A stretch of DNA of 64,000 bases from Sinanaerobacter chloroacetimidivorans (lineage in GTDB: Bacteria; Bacillota; Clostridia; Peptostreptococcales; Anaerovoracaceae): contig NZ_JAGSND010000017.1 of NCBI RefSeq assembly GCF_018128545.1, positions 1 to 64,000 of the forward strand. Direction: 5' to 3'. This document shows, one piece after another, positions 1-9,222 of this stretch. A program made the position numbers and the translations under genes. Position 1 is the first letter of the stretch. Each line of letters begins with the position of its first letter. The notes beneath the pieces were generated by a model, which made no database searches, had not been told where the DNA came from, and worked only from the letters and a program-made list of their open reading frames with translations.

Positions 1-54
1 TTATTTGAAAAAAGTGATGCAGCCTTTGAAAATACAAGGGTTTTAATAAAAAAC

Positions 55-76
55 GTAGTGTCAAACTTGACACTAC
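55..76. promoter_or_regulatory. Perfect operator-like palindrome upstream of the glyoxalase-like gene
   Basis: Two perfect 10-bp inverted arms (GTAGTGTCAA and TTGACACTAC) are separated by only 2 bp, ending 24 bp before the start at 101. There is no T-run, so it is not a terminator. The geometry suits a dimeric TetR- or MarR-type repressor. Its half-site TTGACACT resembles part of the operators at 13656-13704, but the regulator for this site is not identified and may lie left of the window. Confidence 0.6.
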
Positions 77-100
77 CAATAATATGAAGGAGGAAATTCA

Positions 101-469
101 ATGAAATTTAAAGTAGTCCATAACTGTATCAATGTCTTTGATTTGGACAAGTCCATGACGTTTTATGAGGAGGCTCTGGGCATGGCGGAGGTAAGAAGGA
201 TTACCGCAGAAGACGGTTCCTTCATACTGGTTTTCATTGCAAATGAAAATTCGGAACATCAAATAGAACTTACCTGGCTCAGAGACAAAAAAGAACCCTA
301 TAACCTGGGGGACAACGAAATGCATATAGGATTCAGAACGGACGATTATGAATCTGCTTATGCAAAGCATAAGGAAATGGGCTGTATCTGTTATGAGAAC
401 CCATCCATGGGAATTTACTTTATTGCGGATCCTGATGGGTATTGGCTGGAGATCATTCCTACCAGGTAA
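101..469 (+). CDS. Glyoxalase I-like VOC-family metalloenzyme
   Basis: A 122-residue single-domain member of the vicinal-oxygen-chelate superfamily, probably a cytoplasmic lactoylglutathione-lyase-like enzyme for methylglyoxal detoxification or a related resistance protein. The four metal ligands expected of glyoxalase I can be placed at H7, E56, H75 and E117, with spacing very close to the bacterial enzyme. The C-terminal motif ADPDGYWLEI is typical. The start has a strong AGGAGG site about 8 bp upstream. A perfect palindrome at 55-76 indicates repressor control. Clostridia usually lack glutathione, so the true thiol cofactor or substrate cannot be read from sequence. The next gene, a sensor kinase, starts only 7 bp downstream, so the two may be co-transcribed. 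Confidence 0.8.
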   Translation: MKFKVVHNCINVFDLDKSMTFYEEALGMAEVRRITAEDGSFILVFIANENSEHQIELTWLRDKKEPYNLGDNEMHIGFRTDDYESAYAKHKEMGCICYENPSMGIYFIADPDGYWLEIIPTR

Positions 470-476
470 TCTTAGT

Positions 477-2390
477 ATGCAACAAAAATTGGGGGATTCA
501 TTAGGTTTGAGTAAAAGTACATCTATTTTATGGAAAATCATATTTCTTATAATGATTATCGCAATCGCTTTCCCTTTTTTACATCTGATGAAATCTTCCG
601 GAAATGCAGGTATTGAGAGAGGCCTTTTAGACCTTTCTCAATATGATTTTGAAGAACGGGGAAGTCTTTGCCTGGATGGAGAATGGGAATTTTATTATAA
701 TCAGTTTCTGATACCTGAGTTAAACGATAAAAAGGGTTCGGAAAAAGATCCGGATGCACTCATCTCCATACCTACCGTCTGGAATAATTATCAGATTAAG
801 GGAGCGCACATTCCGGGATTTGGATATGGTACCTATCGCCTGCGCGTAACAGGAGCATCTGCCGGCATCCCTCTGGCCATGAAGATTCTTCCGCAATCAA
901 CTGCCTATCAGCTCTATATTGATGATGAGCTTCTTGTGACCAACGGTACGGTATCAAAAGATAAAAATTACGCAAAAGCTGTATATAAACCTGAAAGTGT
1001 GACTTTTACCCCAAATGAGTCAGAATTTGTTATTACTTTTTTGGTTTCAAACTACATCTATGCAAGAGGGGGCATGTGGGATGCACCCACTTTGGGAACT
1101 GATACGCAGATCAAATCTCTGGACCGCTTTATCGGATATCGGGATATTTTCCTGCTTGGCAATTATTTCATCATGTTTTTTCTTTGCCTCATGATCTATG
1201 CCATCAGACCTGACAGCTATTCTCGGTTATATTTCGCATTGCTGTGCCTTCTCTCTACCGGCAGAGTATTGCTTTACGGAGAACACCTGATACGCTATTT
1301 TACAGATAGCTTCCGATTCATTGCAGTCATCGAATACATAACGCGCTACTGGTATCCGATTTTGGTATTGCTTTTATTGAAAGAGCTGTTCCCCAAAAGT
1401 ATCTCATCAAAATTTGTAAAATATCTGCTGTTTGCAGCAGCTATAATTACGACAGCAACTTTTGTTTTGCCGGTTTGGGTCTTCACATCCCTATCAGCAA
1501 TTGTAATGGGATATAACTTATTATTTGGTTTATTCATCATTACTGTACTTCTCAGGATTCGTAATGAAAAAACCAATTGGACTTTTTTGTTTGGGGTGGT
1601 AGTGTTCTATCTCACGGGAGTTTATGACATTCTTTTCGCCAGTTCTGCCTATGTGGAACTGAATCCCGTTGGTTTTTATGTCTCTCTTTTGATATTTGCG
1701 TTTATTCTGGCTGAAAATTATGGAGAAGCGCTGAAAAAAAGTGAAGAATCCCTGCTCGAGCTGGCAGAAGTAAGTGAGCATAGACTTCAAACGGAATTGA
1801 AGCTGCTCCAATCTCAAATCAAACCGCATTTTCTGTATAATGCACTATCTGCCATTGCCAATGTTTGCGGTAAGGATGGGAAAAAAGCAGAGGAATTAAT
1901 TCTAAATCTGGCATTTTTTATGCGTGCCAATTTTGATTTCAGTTCCTTTGACCGATTTACAACGCTGGAAAATGAGCTGGAATTTATCAAAAGCTATGTT
2001 ACCATTGAAACTGCCCGCTTTGGGGACAGAGTTAACTATACTGAGCAAATCGATATTCCTCTTACTACACAGATTCCCAGGCTCATTATTGAGCCTTTGG
2101 TAGAAAATGCAGTGCGCCACGGTGTTTCCAGGAAAAAGGGCGGCGGGCAGATTCGGCTTACCGTTACAGAGCTTTCAGAAGAAATTTATGTCGAGGTCTA
2201 TGATAATGGTGTCGGAATGGACCAAGAGAAGGCTGCGGATTTGTTTTGTAATGAAAAAAGAGGGATTGGCTTAAAAAATATACAAGAAAGATTAATAAAA
2301 CTTTATGGCAGTGGATTGAAAATTGAGAGTGTTCCCAATGAGTACACCAGGGTAAGCTTTATGATGAAAAAGGAGTCGCAGCATGCTTAA
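477..2390 (+). CDS. 7TM-DISM / LytS-type sensor histidine kinase
   Basis: A membrane sensor kinase of about 637 residues if started at ATG 477. An upstream in-frame ATG at 348 lies inside the glyoxalase gene and is unlikely, and a TTG at 507 is also possible. The order is: an N-terminal membrane anchor; an extracytoplasmic beta-rich ligand domain of the 7TMR-DISMED2 type (roughly residues 60-210); seven hydrophobic segments (about 220-410); a short coiled region; then a His_kinase domain with phospho-acceptor H451 in QIKPHFLYNAL; then an HATPase_c domain with N-box EPLVENAVRHG and G-boxes DNGVGMD and GIGLKNIQERL. This is the LytS/YehU arrangement. It overlaps its response regulator by 8 bp, so the pair is almost certainly translationally coupled. 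The ligand is unknown; DISM sensors often see carbohydrates. Confidence 0.9.
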   Translation: MQQKLGDSLGLSKSTSILWKIIFLIMIIAIAFPFLHLMKSSGNAGIERGLLDLSQYDFEERGSLCLDGEWEFYYNQFLIPELNDKKGSEKDPDALISIPTVWNNYQIKGAHIPGFGYGTYRLRVTGASAGIPLAMKILPQSTAYQLYIDDELLVTNGTVSKDKNYAKAVYKPESVTFTPNESEFVITFLVSNYIYARGGMWDAPTLGTDTQIKSLDRFIGYRDIFLLGNYFIMFFLCLMIYAIRPDSYSRLYFALLCLLSTGRVLLYGEHLIRYFTDSFRFIAVIEYITRYWYPILVLLLLKELFPKSISSKFVKYLLFAAAIITTATFVLPVWVFTSLSAIVMGYNLLFGLFIITVLLRIRNEKTNWTFLFGVVVFYLTGVYDILFASSAYVELNPVGFYVSLLIFAFILAENYGEALKKSEESLLELAEVSEHRLQTELKLLQSQIKPHFLYNALSAIANVCGKDGKKAEELILNLAFFMRANFDFSSFDRFTTLENELEFIKSYVTIETARFGDRVNYTEQIDIPLTTQIPRLIIEPLVENAVRHGVSRKKGGGQIRLTVTELSEEIYVEVYDNGVGMDQEKAADLFCNEKRGIGLKNIQERLIKLYGSGLKIESVPNEYTRVSFMMKKESQHA

Positions 2391-3222
2391 GATAGCGGTA
2401 GTTGATGATGAAAAACATGCTTTGGAGCGTTTTGAAACAGTAGCAGGGGAAATGGAAAGCATCTCTATATGCGGTCTGTTCGACGATCACGAAGAATTTC
2501 TATCCTATGTAAAAAAAGAGCAGATGGACATTGTCTTTTTGGATATTGAAATGCCGGGAACGAATGGAATGGAGCTTGCGGAGGAGCTCCTGAACTGGAA
2601 ACCGGAATTAGGGATCGTGTTTGTGACGGCCTATAATCAATATGCGGTAGAAGCCTTTGAGTTAAATGCGGTAGATTATATTCTAAAGCCCATCACCAAG
2701 GCCAGATTGGAGAAAACCTTGAGTCGAATCGTTATCCGAAAACCGCTGCAGGAAACCACCGTTAAAAAAGCATTTATTCAATGCTTTAAAAGATTTGAAT
2801 GCAGGATTGACGGGGAAGTCTGCTCCCTGCAAAACAATTCTAAAGTGAAAGAGCTATTGGCATTTTTGGTTGACCGGGGAGGGGCCTCTGCGACCTGGGA
2901 ACAAATCACCGAATGCCTGTGGCAGGATGCTGATTATGAGAAGGCGCATAATAATCTTTATATAACTACCTACCGCTTGCGAAAATGGCTCACGGAAATC
3001 GGCCTATCCCACATCTTTGAATGTAAAAGAAATAACTATAGAGTGATTCCCTCTGCCTTTGACTGTGATCTGTATGAAATGCAGCAGGCTGAGAAAATCA
3101 GGAATCTTGAAAGATTAAATAGCTTTTATACAGGTGAATATCTGGAGGAAGAAGGTTACGAATGGGCCTATCCGAAACAGGCAGAATGGGCAAGGAAAAT
3201 GCAAAAGTATGGAATTCTATAA
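2383..3222 (+). CDS. Response regulator: receiver plus winged-helix/BTAD-like output
   Basis: A 279-residue partner of the preceding kinase. The receiver domain (about 1-120) has the acidic pair DDE near residue 8, phospho-acceptor D54 in FLDIEMPG, the threonine in VFVTAYNQ and the lysine in DYILKPI. The C-terminal half has a winged-helix segment (around WEQITECLWQD and NNLYITTYRLRKWL) followed by a helical bacterial-transcriptional-activation-like tail. It therefore resembles SARP/BTAD-type regulators rather than the LytTR output usual for a LytS partner. The start codon sits inside the end of the kinase gene. Likely targets are the adjacent surface-protein genes at 3417-6588, but that is inference from position. 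Confidence 0.88.
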   Translation: MLKIAVVDDEKHALERFETVAGEMESISICGLFDDHEEFLSYVKKEQMDIVFLDIEMPGTNGMELAEELLNWKPELGIVFVTAYNQYAVEAFELNAVDYILKPITKARLEKTLSRIVIRKPLQETTVKKAFIQCFKRFECRIDGEVCSLQNNSKVKELLAFLVDRGGASATWEQITECLWQDADYEKAHNNLYITTYRLRKWLTEIGLSHIFECKRNNYRVIPSAFDCDLYEMQQAEKIRNLERLNSFYTGEYLEEEGYEWAYPKQAEWARKMQKYGIL

Positions 3223-3298
3223 GTAAGGAATCATACAGATAATAATATTTATATAGAAATTATAGAATTGAATAAATTTAATAGATAAAATGAATTAG

Positions 3299-3332
3299 CT
3301 CCCCTTGGAAATTTTCTGAGGGGAGTTTTTTT
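3299..3332 (+). terminator. Rho-independent terminator after the two-component pair
   Basis: A CTCCCC/GGGGAG stem (3299-3304 with 3320-3325) is followed by seven T residues. It ends the 101-3222 transcription unit. Confidence 0.85.
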
Positions 3333-3416
3333 GTTACAGTAAGGGTTTGGTAAGGGAGAGGATATTATAATCAAAATAAGAAGAAAAAAATCGAATATTG
3401 TCATTAGAAATCAGAG

Positions 3417-3830
3417 GTGGTGTTATTTACGGAATACATGATAGCAGACGTTAATAAGAAAAGAAGCCGGCAGCTCCAGGAGAAATTGGATGCCTATGCA
3501 AAATTTCAGTGCGTAGCCATCGTCACCAAAGAGCGGGACTTGATGAGAAAAATGAAGCATAAGCAGCCGGAGCTGGTACTGGTCTATGTAGGAGAAAGCA
3601 GGTTAAATGCTTTCTCTATAATGGACTTTATACGGATTTTTGCTTCAAAGACCAAAGTGGTATTCTATTCTGAAAATCGTGATTATGCAATAGCCGCCTT
3701 TGAGTCGGGAGCGGATTATTTTATCCCCTTGCCTTTCGATGAAATACAGATAGGCAAATTTGCTTTTCGCTGCATCAATCAAATAAAAAGAATCAATCAG
3801 TGGGTTGATTTTGCTCAGGAGAAACAATAG
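3417..3830 (+). CDS. Receiver-like protein without the phospho-acceptor (pseudo-receiver)
   Basis: A single-domain protein of up to 137 residues. Starts are possible at GTG 3417/3420 or ATG 3438, and none has ideally spaced Shine-Dalgarno sequence. The fold pattern matches a CheY-like receiver: an alternating beta/alpha layout, a VVFYSENRDYAIAAFESGAD segment equivalent to receiver beta4-alpha4, and a terminal region of the beta5 type. The catalytic residues are missing: the N-terminal acidic pair is replaced by ADVNKK, the phospho-acceptor region reads LVLVYVGES, and the beta5 lysine is replaced in FIPLPFD. It cannot be a conventional phosphorylated receiver and may bind partners constitutively. 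The next gene, an SLH protein, follows after 13 bp with a good ribosome site, so the two appear co-transcribed. Confidence 0.7.
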   Translation: MVLFTEYMIADVNKKRSRQLQEKLDAYAKFQCVAIVTKERDLMRKMKHKQPELVLVYVGESRLNAFSIMDFIRIFASKTKVVFYSENRDYAIAAFESGADYFIPLPFDEIQIGKFAFRCINQIKRINQWVDFAQEKQ

Positions 3831-3843
3831 AAGGAGGAACAAT

Positions 3844-6588
3844 ATGAAAAAACAACAGAAAACGATCACATCATTTATCTTAACATTGGCATTGGTTCTC
3901 GGTTTATTTACATTCGGCCCTAATGTGGGAGAGGCCCATGCATCTGCGGCGGCCTGGAATGGAACGGATATATCCGAATCTTTATCCGGTGACGGGTCTT
4001 TTACTTCCCCCTATGCTATTTCCAGCGGTGCAGATTTGGCCTATCTGGCTTATTCAGTGAATAATGGTAACAGTTATAGTGAAAAGTATATTGAACTATC
4101 GACTGATATTGATTTGGGCGGTCATAATTGGACCCCAATCGGAATAAGCAGCGGTATTTATTTCAGCGGGAACTTTGACGGTAATCACCACACGATATCA
4201 GGATTAACCATTACAAATTCGGCTCCCAGCACCTTTTATCAGGGCCTATTCGCGTATATTCGCAGTGGTGTCATAACCGATGTTAACTTGACAGATGTAT
4301 CTATAAATACTATCGCCTATCATGTCGGAGGATTGGTCGGCAGTATGCAAAACAGTACTGTGTCAGGTATTTCTGTAACCGGTGAAATTATAGGCAATAG
4401 TGTTGTCGGCGGAATTGCGGGCAGTATTAATTCAGTAGGTCCGGATATCTTTGGAACCATTTCATCCAGCAGTGATATTTGTACAATATCCAGCATTGGG
4501 ACTGACAGTTGGGATGGAGATGCAGGCGGAATTGTCGGGTCTAATAACAAAGGCAAAATCAGTGCGTGTGCTGCGGAAGGTTTTGTATCGGGAAATACGC
4601 GGGTTGGCGGCTTAATAGGAGGAAACGCGGACGGTTGTATTGAGCACTCCTATTCAACTGCTGACGTCAATGCAACAGGAATGTTTGTTGGAGGATTGGT
4701 TGGAAGTTCAACTGATTTCTCCGCCGCACCGGAGATTATCTCCTGCTACGCCACCGGAAATGTCTCGGGTGATTCGGGCACGGTAGGCGGACTTGCCGGG
4801 ATAACGGTCAATACAAAAATACTGAAATCCTATGCCGCCGGCAGCGTATCAAGCGGATCTTCAAATGCAGGAGGACTGGTTGGCGCCCATCAAAACAATT
4901 CGGTAATAGAATCCTGCTATGCAACGGGTTCAATATTGCAAGGTGATCAAGCAGGAGGATTGGTTGGCAGCACATTTATGGCATCTGTTGTTTCCTCTTA
5001 TGCCATTGGGTACATATCACCTGGTGCAATGGTCTCCGGTGGTTTGGCCGGTGTCGTAACCTTAACTACTTTCAGCGGCTGTTTTTGGGATACGGAAACA
5101 TCAGGGACGGACAACGCATTTGCCGTAGGAACCAACACCGGAAATACCGGTACCTCAACAGCAATTATGACTTTAAATTCTTCAATTTATGAAGCGGCAG
5201 GCTGGGATTTCAGCAATACCTGGAATATGGGCACAGGGTCTTATTTATATCCGGTATTCGGCACAAATGGTACACCGGTGGTGCCACCTGGCCCAGCACC
5301 CGGCGGTACGGGATCTTCAGGCGGCTCTTCCTCAGGCGATACACCTGTTAAAATAGATGGGTTGACGAAAATGTCCGTTACAGGTAAAACAGAATCCATA
5401 GATGGAGTAAAAACCCTCGTGTTTACGCCGGATCCCGGTAAGCTCAAAACATTTATTGAGACGGCCAAAGACAATTCTGAAATCAAGATCCCTTACGCAG
5501 GCACATCAAATTCTATTGGAGGTGCATTTTCAGGGGACGCTATAAAGTTAATGGCTGATAAGAACATAAGTATCGGGCTTGAGATGAATGATATTCTATA
5601 TCAGATTCCGGCAAATGCAATAGATTTTAAAAGAGCGGCATCAATAATGAACAGGTCTGCGGATCTGAGCGGGCTGGAAATTCGTATTGTCATTCAAGAT
5701 GCCAATCATGAAAAGGATGAAAAGATCAAAGCCGTACTGCAAAGTCAAAACTTTACGTCTCCGATGCCGGCTGTTGAGTTTAAATTGATTGCAGTCAATA
5801 CTGCAACCGGCGCCAGCTCCTCGTTAAATCAATTTATAGATTACATAGAAAGGGTAATCAAATTGCCGGATAACGTAGATCCTTCCAAAATCTCAACAGG
5901 TGTTTTGTGCAAGGAGGCCGGTAAACTTGTCCATGTGCCCACAAAAATCACCGAAAAAAACGGAAAATACTATGCTGTAGTCAAGAGCTATACAAATGGA
6001 ATCCTGTTATTCATAGAGAATACCTTCTCCTTCCGGGATATTGAGAATCACTGGTCTAGAAATGAAGTCCGGGAAATGGGTGACAGGCTGGTGGTGACAG
6101 GGGTTGGCGGCAGCCTTTTTGAACCGGACAGAGAGATCACCAGAGCCGAATTTGCGGCTATCATGGTACGGGCGCTCGGCTTGGCTGCGACGGAGGAAAA
6201 TGCACAATTTAAGGATGTGAAACAGGGTGAATGGTATGAAGAATATATCAACACAGCAGTTTCTTCTGGTATTTTAAAAGGATATGGAGACGGCACCGCC
6301 AGGCCCTTAAATCTAATCACCCGGGAAGAAGCAATGGCGATCATCGCAAGGTCTATGAACATCACGGGTATGGATCCTTCCATAGAGGCCGGAGATACTG
6401 AAAAATTACTTTCTTCTTTCCGTGATGCAGGAAAGGCTTCCTCATGGGCAAAGGATGATATTGTGAGCTGTGTGAAAACCCAGGTGGTTACAGGAAGCAA
6501 CGGATATCTTAAACCTCGGGATGAGATCACCAGAGCGCAGGTCGCTGCCATTGTACAGAGATTGATGCACAAATCAGCATTGATTTAA
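3844..6588 (+). CDS. Exported GLUG-repeat protein with three C-terminal SLH domains
   Basis: A surface protein of about 914 residues. The start at ATG 3844 follows AAGGAGG with good spacing and gives a standard signal peptide with likely cleavage after AHA or ASA near residue 36. Residues about 40-470 are a series of GLUG motifs (GGLVG or GGIAG, each followed by a cysteine- or serine-rich turn such as SCYATG), which build a beta-solenoid typical of adhesins. A Pro/Gly/Ser linker near residue 480-500 separates them from a beta-rich middle domain. Three SLH domains (about 730-914: DIENHWSRNEV, FKDVKQGEWYEEY, SFRDAGKASSWAKDD) should anchor it non-covalently to secondary cell-wall polymer. It lies next to the two-component system and pseudo-receiver, which suggests regulated display. 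Confidence 0.9.
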   Translation: MKKQQKTITSFILTLALVLGLFTFGPNVGEAHASAAAWNGTDISESLSGDGSFTSPYAISSGADLAYLAYSVNNGNSYSEKYIELSTDIDLGGHNWTPIGISSGIYFSGNFDGNHHTISGLTITNSAPSTFYQGLFAYIRSGVITDVNLTDVSINTIAYHVGGLVGSMQNSTVSGISVTGEIIGNSVVGGIAGSINSVGPDIFGTISSSSDICTISSIGTDSWDGDAGGIVGSNNKGKISACAAEGFVSGNTRVGGLIGGNADGCIEHSYSTADVNATGMFVGGLVGSSTDFSAAPEIISCYATGNVSGDSGTVGGLAGITVNTKILKSYAAGSVSSGSSNAGGLVGAHQNNSVIESCYATGSILQGDQAGGLVGSTFMASVVSSYAIGYISPGAMVSGGLAGVVTLTTFSGCFWDTETSGTDNAFAVGTNTGNTGTSTAIMTLNSSIYEAAGWDFSNTWNMGTGSYLYPVFGTNGTPVVPPGPAPGGTGSSGGSSSGDTPVKIDGLTKMSVTGKTESIDGVKTLVFTPDPGKLKTFIETAKDNSEIKIPYAGTSNSIGGAFSGDAIKLMADKNISIGLEMNDILYQIPANAIDFKRAASIMNRSADLSGLEIRIVIQDANHEKDEKIKAVLQSQNFTSPMPAVEFKLIAVNTATGASSSLNQFIDYIERVIKLPDNVDPSKISTGVLCKEAGKLVHVPTKITEKNGKYYAVVKSYTNGILLFIENTFSFRDIENHWSRNEVREMGDRLVVTGVGGSLFEPDREITRAEFAAIMVRALGLAATEENAQFKDVKQGEWYEEYINTAVSSGILKGYGDGTARPLNLITREEAMAIIARSMNITGMDPSIEAGDTEKLLSSFRDAGKASSWAKDDIVSCVKTQVVTGSNGYLKPRDEITRAQVAAIVQRLMHKSALI

Positions 6589-6817
6589 AGGATTGGATGT
6601 AAAACCTCTATCATGAAAAAATAATAGGGTGCTTACTATAATTGTTTAATATTTCAATAACTCCCATTGCTAATTAAATAGGCATATGTTATAATTTTAG
6701 TGTTATACTAATTTTGTATAATGGATTTACTATTTTAAACATACACTCTTTAATGATTGTTGGAGATTGATTTGTGAAAAATACTGGTCCAAATACTGAT
6801 TAAGGAGGAATATGTTT

Positions 6818-6976
6818 ATGCAAGATAAGACACTGGAATGCAAGGATTGTGGATGCACATTTACATTTACTGTAGGTGAGCAGGAATTCTATAAGGAAAA
6901 AGGGTTCGAAAATGAGCCACAGAGATGCCCTGAATGCAGAGCTGCAAAGAAAAGACAGAGAAATAATAAATATTAA
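6818..6976 (+). CDS. Small zinc-ribbon protein (zf-trcl type), copy 1
   Basis: A 52-residue protein with two CxxC knuckles: CKDC near the N-terminus and CPEC in QRCPECRAAKKRQR. Between them lies the conserved GEQEFYKEKGFENEP segment of the probable-zinc-ribbon family. A basic tail suggests nucleic-acid or ribosome binding. Two in-frame ATGs exist (6812 and 6818); 6818 is preferred because AAGGAGG at 6802-6808 is then 9 bp away and because the paralogue at 26570 starts at the equivalent residue. It is monocistronic, with its own terminator at 7018-7050. The family function is unknown. It was too short for routine ORF calling. Confidence 0.82.
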   Translation: MQDKTLECKDCGCTFTFTVGEQEFYKEKGFENEPQRCPECRAAKKRQRNNKY

Positions 6977-7017
6977 TCTGAATTTAATTTGTAATGTAAA
7001 GTAATTTACGATTTAAG

Positions 7018-7050
7018 AGAGCGGATATTCATGATCTGCTCTTTTTTTTG
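7018..7050 (+). terminator. Rho-independent terminator after zinc-ribbon gene
   Basis: A nine-pair stem (AGAGCGGAT at 7018-7026 with ATCTGCTCT at 7034-7042, one G-T pair) is followed by eight T residues. Confidence 0.85.
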
Positions 7051-7188
7051 TTGCCTAATCGGAAATATGTTGAGAGGAAGCAGCAAAATTCTTACGCACT
7101 TCCTGTTATATTTTGACAGAACAAGTCTAGGAAAAGGATTAAAAAGCTTGGACACAGTAACGTATAATTGAGACAAGGGGGTGAAACC

Positions 7189-9183
7189 ATGAAAAAAAGA
7201 AACTTTCAACATTTGCTTGCCTGGTTGGTCGTGTTTGTGTTTATTCTAAGTACTTTTCCTGCACCTACGTTAGCAGCCAATGAGATCGCTGACAGTATCT
7301 ACATAAATGGAAATATTTACACAATGGATCCGGATCAGCCAAATGCAACGGCCATCGCTGTAAAAGGCCAGATGATTATTTCTGTAGGGGATGATCAAAA
7401 GGTAAAAGAGTATATGGGAAACAATACCAAACTGGTTGATCTGAAAGGCAAGACTGTGATTCCGGGTCTGATTGAGGGTCATATGCATTTGCCCATGCTT
7501 GGAGAGAACTTATTAAAAATTGATGCATTCTGGAAACCAAAAGCAGAAATTATAGCAGCAGTAAAAGAAGAAGCGGCAAAAGTCAAACCGGGTGAATGGA
7601 TCACCGGCTTTGGCTGGAACAATGTTATTTGGGATGATAAAAGCTATCCGACGAAAGAAGAACTAGATGCCGTTGCTCCCAATAATCCTGTTGTTTTGGA
7701 AAGAACCGACGGCCATATGATCTGGGTGAATTCCATGGCTCTGTCTCTTGCGGGGATTACGAAGGAATCAAAAGATCCTCAGGGAGGGGAAATCTTGAGA
7801 GATGCAAGCGGTAACCCTATGGGCTGCCTCACAGATACAGCCGGAGAACCCGTACAAAAAATAATTCCTATATTGAGCGAAGAAAGGGAAAAGGAAGCCA
7901 TTGTCAAGGCCCAAAGCCAGCTTTTGTCCTATGGACTGACCAGCATTATGGATGCGGGCTCCACGATGGATGTGATCAATTTGTACAAGGAATTGTATGA
8001 AGAAAATAAACTTTCCATTCGGCTTTACTCCTTGATCGGCGGAGCCTGGGGAGGTACACTCGGTGAGACTGAAAAAAATTATATAGCCAATAATCCGCCG
8101 CAGCGAGAACTCTATGACAGCCGGTTGAGCATCAATGCTGTAAAGTTTTTTGCTGACGGATCCCTGGGATCAAGAAGCGCAGCATTGCTTGGGGATTACA
8201 GTGACAGAGCCGGACATAAGGGGAACTACAAATATTCCAATGATGAAATCTACGCAGTCATGAAGGATTCCTATAATCAAGGTTATCAAATTGCAACCCA
8301 TGCCATTGGTGATGGGGCTGTAAATCAAGTAATCAATACCTATGAGAAACTTATGAAGGATAATCCAAGAACAGATGCAAGGCTCCGGATCGAGCACTTC
8401 CAGGTAGCTACGCTGGGGGATATCAAGAGAATTGCAGAGCTGGATATTTTACCGGCTATGCAGCCTACTCACGCAACCTCCGATAAATCTATGGCAGAGG
8501 ACCGTATCGGAAAAGACAGAATGGCAGGAGCCTATGCATGGAGAAAAGTAATTGACAGCGGATCCATTATTATTGGCGGTTCAGATGCCCCGGTAGAATT
8601 AGTAAATCCATATCACGGGCTCTATGCAGCGGTAACAAGACAGGGCCGAGATGGACAGCCGGCAGGCGGATGGTATGCGGAAGAAGCGATGACGAGAGAG
8701 GAAGCCTTGAAATCCTTCACCATATGGGCTGCCTATGGGCAATTTGAGGAAGGAATCAAGGGCTCTCTGAAAGCAGGTAAGCTTGCGGACTTTGTTGTGA
8801 TCGACAGGGATTATATGAATTGTTCTGCAGCTGAGATTAAGGATATTCAGGCGCTGACCACAGTTTTGGGAGGAAAAGTGGTTTACCAAAAGAACAATGA
8901 TTCTCCTGCTGTAATTTGGCAGGGAATACCGGTAAGCTTTTCCGCTGCACCTGTAAACAAAGGCGGCAAAGTCTATGCGGATGCAGCTGCAATGGCCGAT
9001 AAGCTAGGTGCAGTCGCAGCCTATCAAGATGGAAAAGTAACAGTGACAAAAGAAAACAAAAGTGTAAACCTCACTGCATTTCCAGGTGTAGACGGAAATC
9101 TGGTTCCTGTTCGGGAACTGCTGGAAGGCTTCGGATATCAAGTTGTCTGGAATGACCTGAGTAAATCGATTTCAATTCTATAA
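7189..9183 (+). CDS. Exported amidohydrolase (AepA/YtcJ-like) with stalk domain
   Basis: About 664 residues starting at ATG 7189 behind AGGGGGTG. An N-terminal signal peptide (cleavage near TLAANE) sends it outside. The body is an amidohydrolase-3 family TIM-barrel. It shows the metal-binding HxH at H98/H100 (GHMHLPM), the KFFADGSLGSRSAALL loop, ATHAIGDGAVN, RIEHFQV and the catalytic GGSDAPVE. Residues about 575-664 form a copper-amine-oxidase-N-terminal-like 'stalk' domain (LVPVRELLEGFGYQVVWN), common on clostridial exported enzymes and probably a cell-wall or self-association module. The family hydrolyses amide, formamide or cyclic C-N bonds; the substrate here is not evident. It appears monocistronic with a terminator at 9223-9256. 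Confidence 0.88.
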   Translation: MKKRNFQHLLAWLVVFVFILSTFPAPTLAANEIADSIYINGNIYTMDPDQPNATAIAVKGQMIISVGDDQKVKEYMGNNTKLVDLKGKTVIPGLIEGHMHLPMLGENLLKIDAFWKPKAEIIAAVKEEAAKVKPGEWITGFGWNNVIWDDKSYPTKEELDAVAPNNPVVLERTDGHMIWVNSMALSLAGITKESKDPQGGEILRDASGNPMGCLTDTAGEPVQKIIPILSEEREKEAIVKAQSQLLSYGLTSIMDAGSTMDVINLYKELYEENKLSIRLYSLIGGAWGGTLGETEKNYIANNPPQRELYDSRLSINAVKFFADGSLGSRSAALLGDYSDRAGHKGNYKYSNDEIYAVMKDSYNQGYQIATHAIGDGAVNQVINTYEKLMKDNPRTDARLRIEHFQVATLGDIKRIAELDILPAMQPTHATSDKSMAEDRIGKDRMAGAYAWRKVIDSGSIIIGGSDAPVELVNPYHGLYAAVTRQGRDGQPAGGWYAEEAMTREEALKSFTIWAAYGQFEEGIKGSLKAGKLADFVVIDRDYMNCSAAEIKDIQALTTVLGGKVVYQKNNDSPAVIWQGIPVSFSAAPVNKGGKVYADAAAMADKLGAVAAYQDGKVTVTKENKSVNLTAFPGVDGNLVPVRELLEGFGYQVVWNDLSKSISIL

Positions 9184-9222
9184 TAGAATTATAAATAATA
9201 GACGATAGACATTATTAAAGAG

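Noticed and set aside
1..87. Open frame entering from the left edge (28 codons, ending LTLPII)
   Set aside because: A second frame is also open to 46, and the palindrome at 55-76 would lie inside the longer frame. Neither tail can be assigned to a family from so few residues.
348..476. N-terminal extension of the sensor kinase to ATG 348
   Set aside because: The extra 43 residues lie entirely in another frame of the glyoxalase gene and have no ribosome site.
7113..7168. Sigma-70 promoter TTGACA (7113) with TATAAT (7163) before the amidohydrolase gene
   Set aside because: The two hexamers are 44 bp apart, and the closer TTGGAC (7148) leaves only a 9-bp spacer. No acceptable pair was found.
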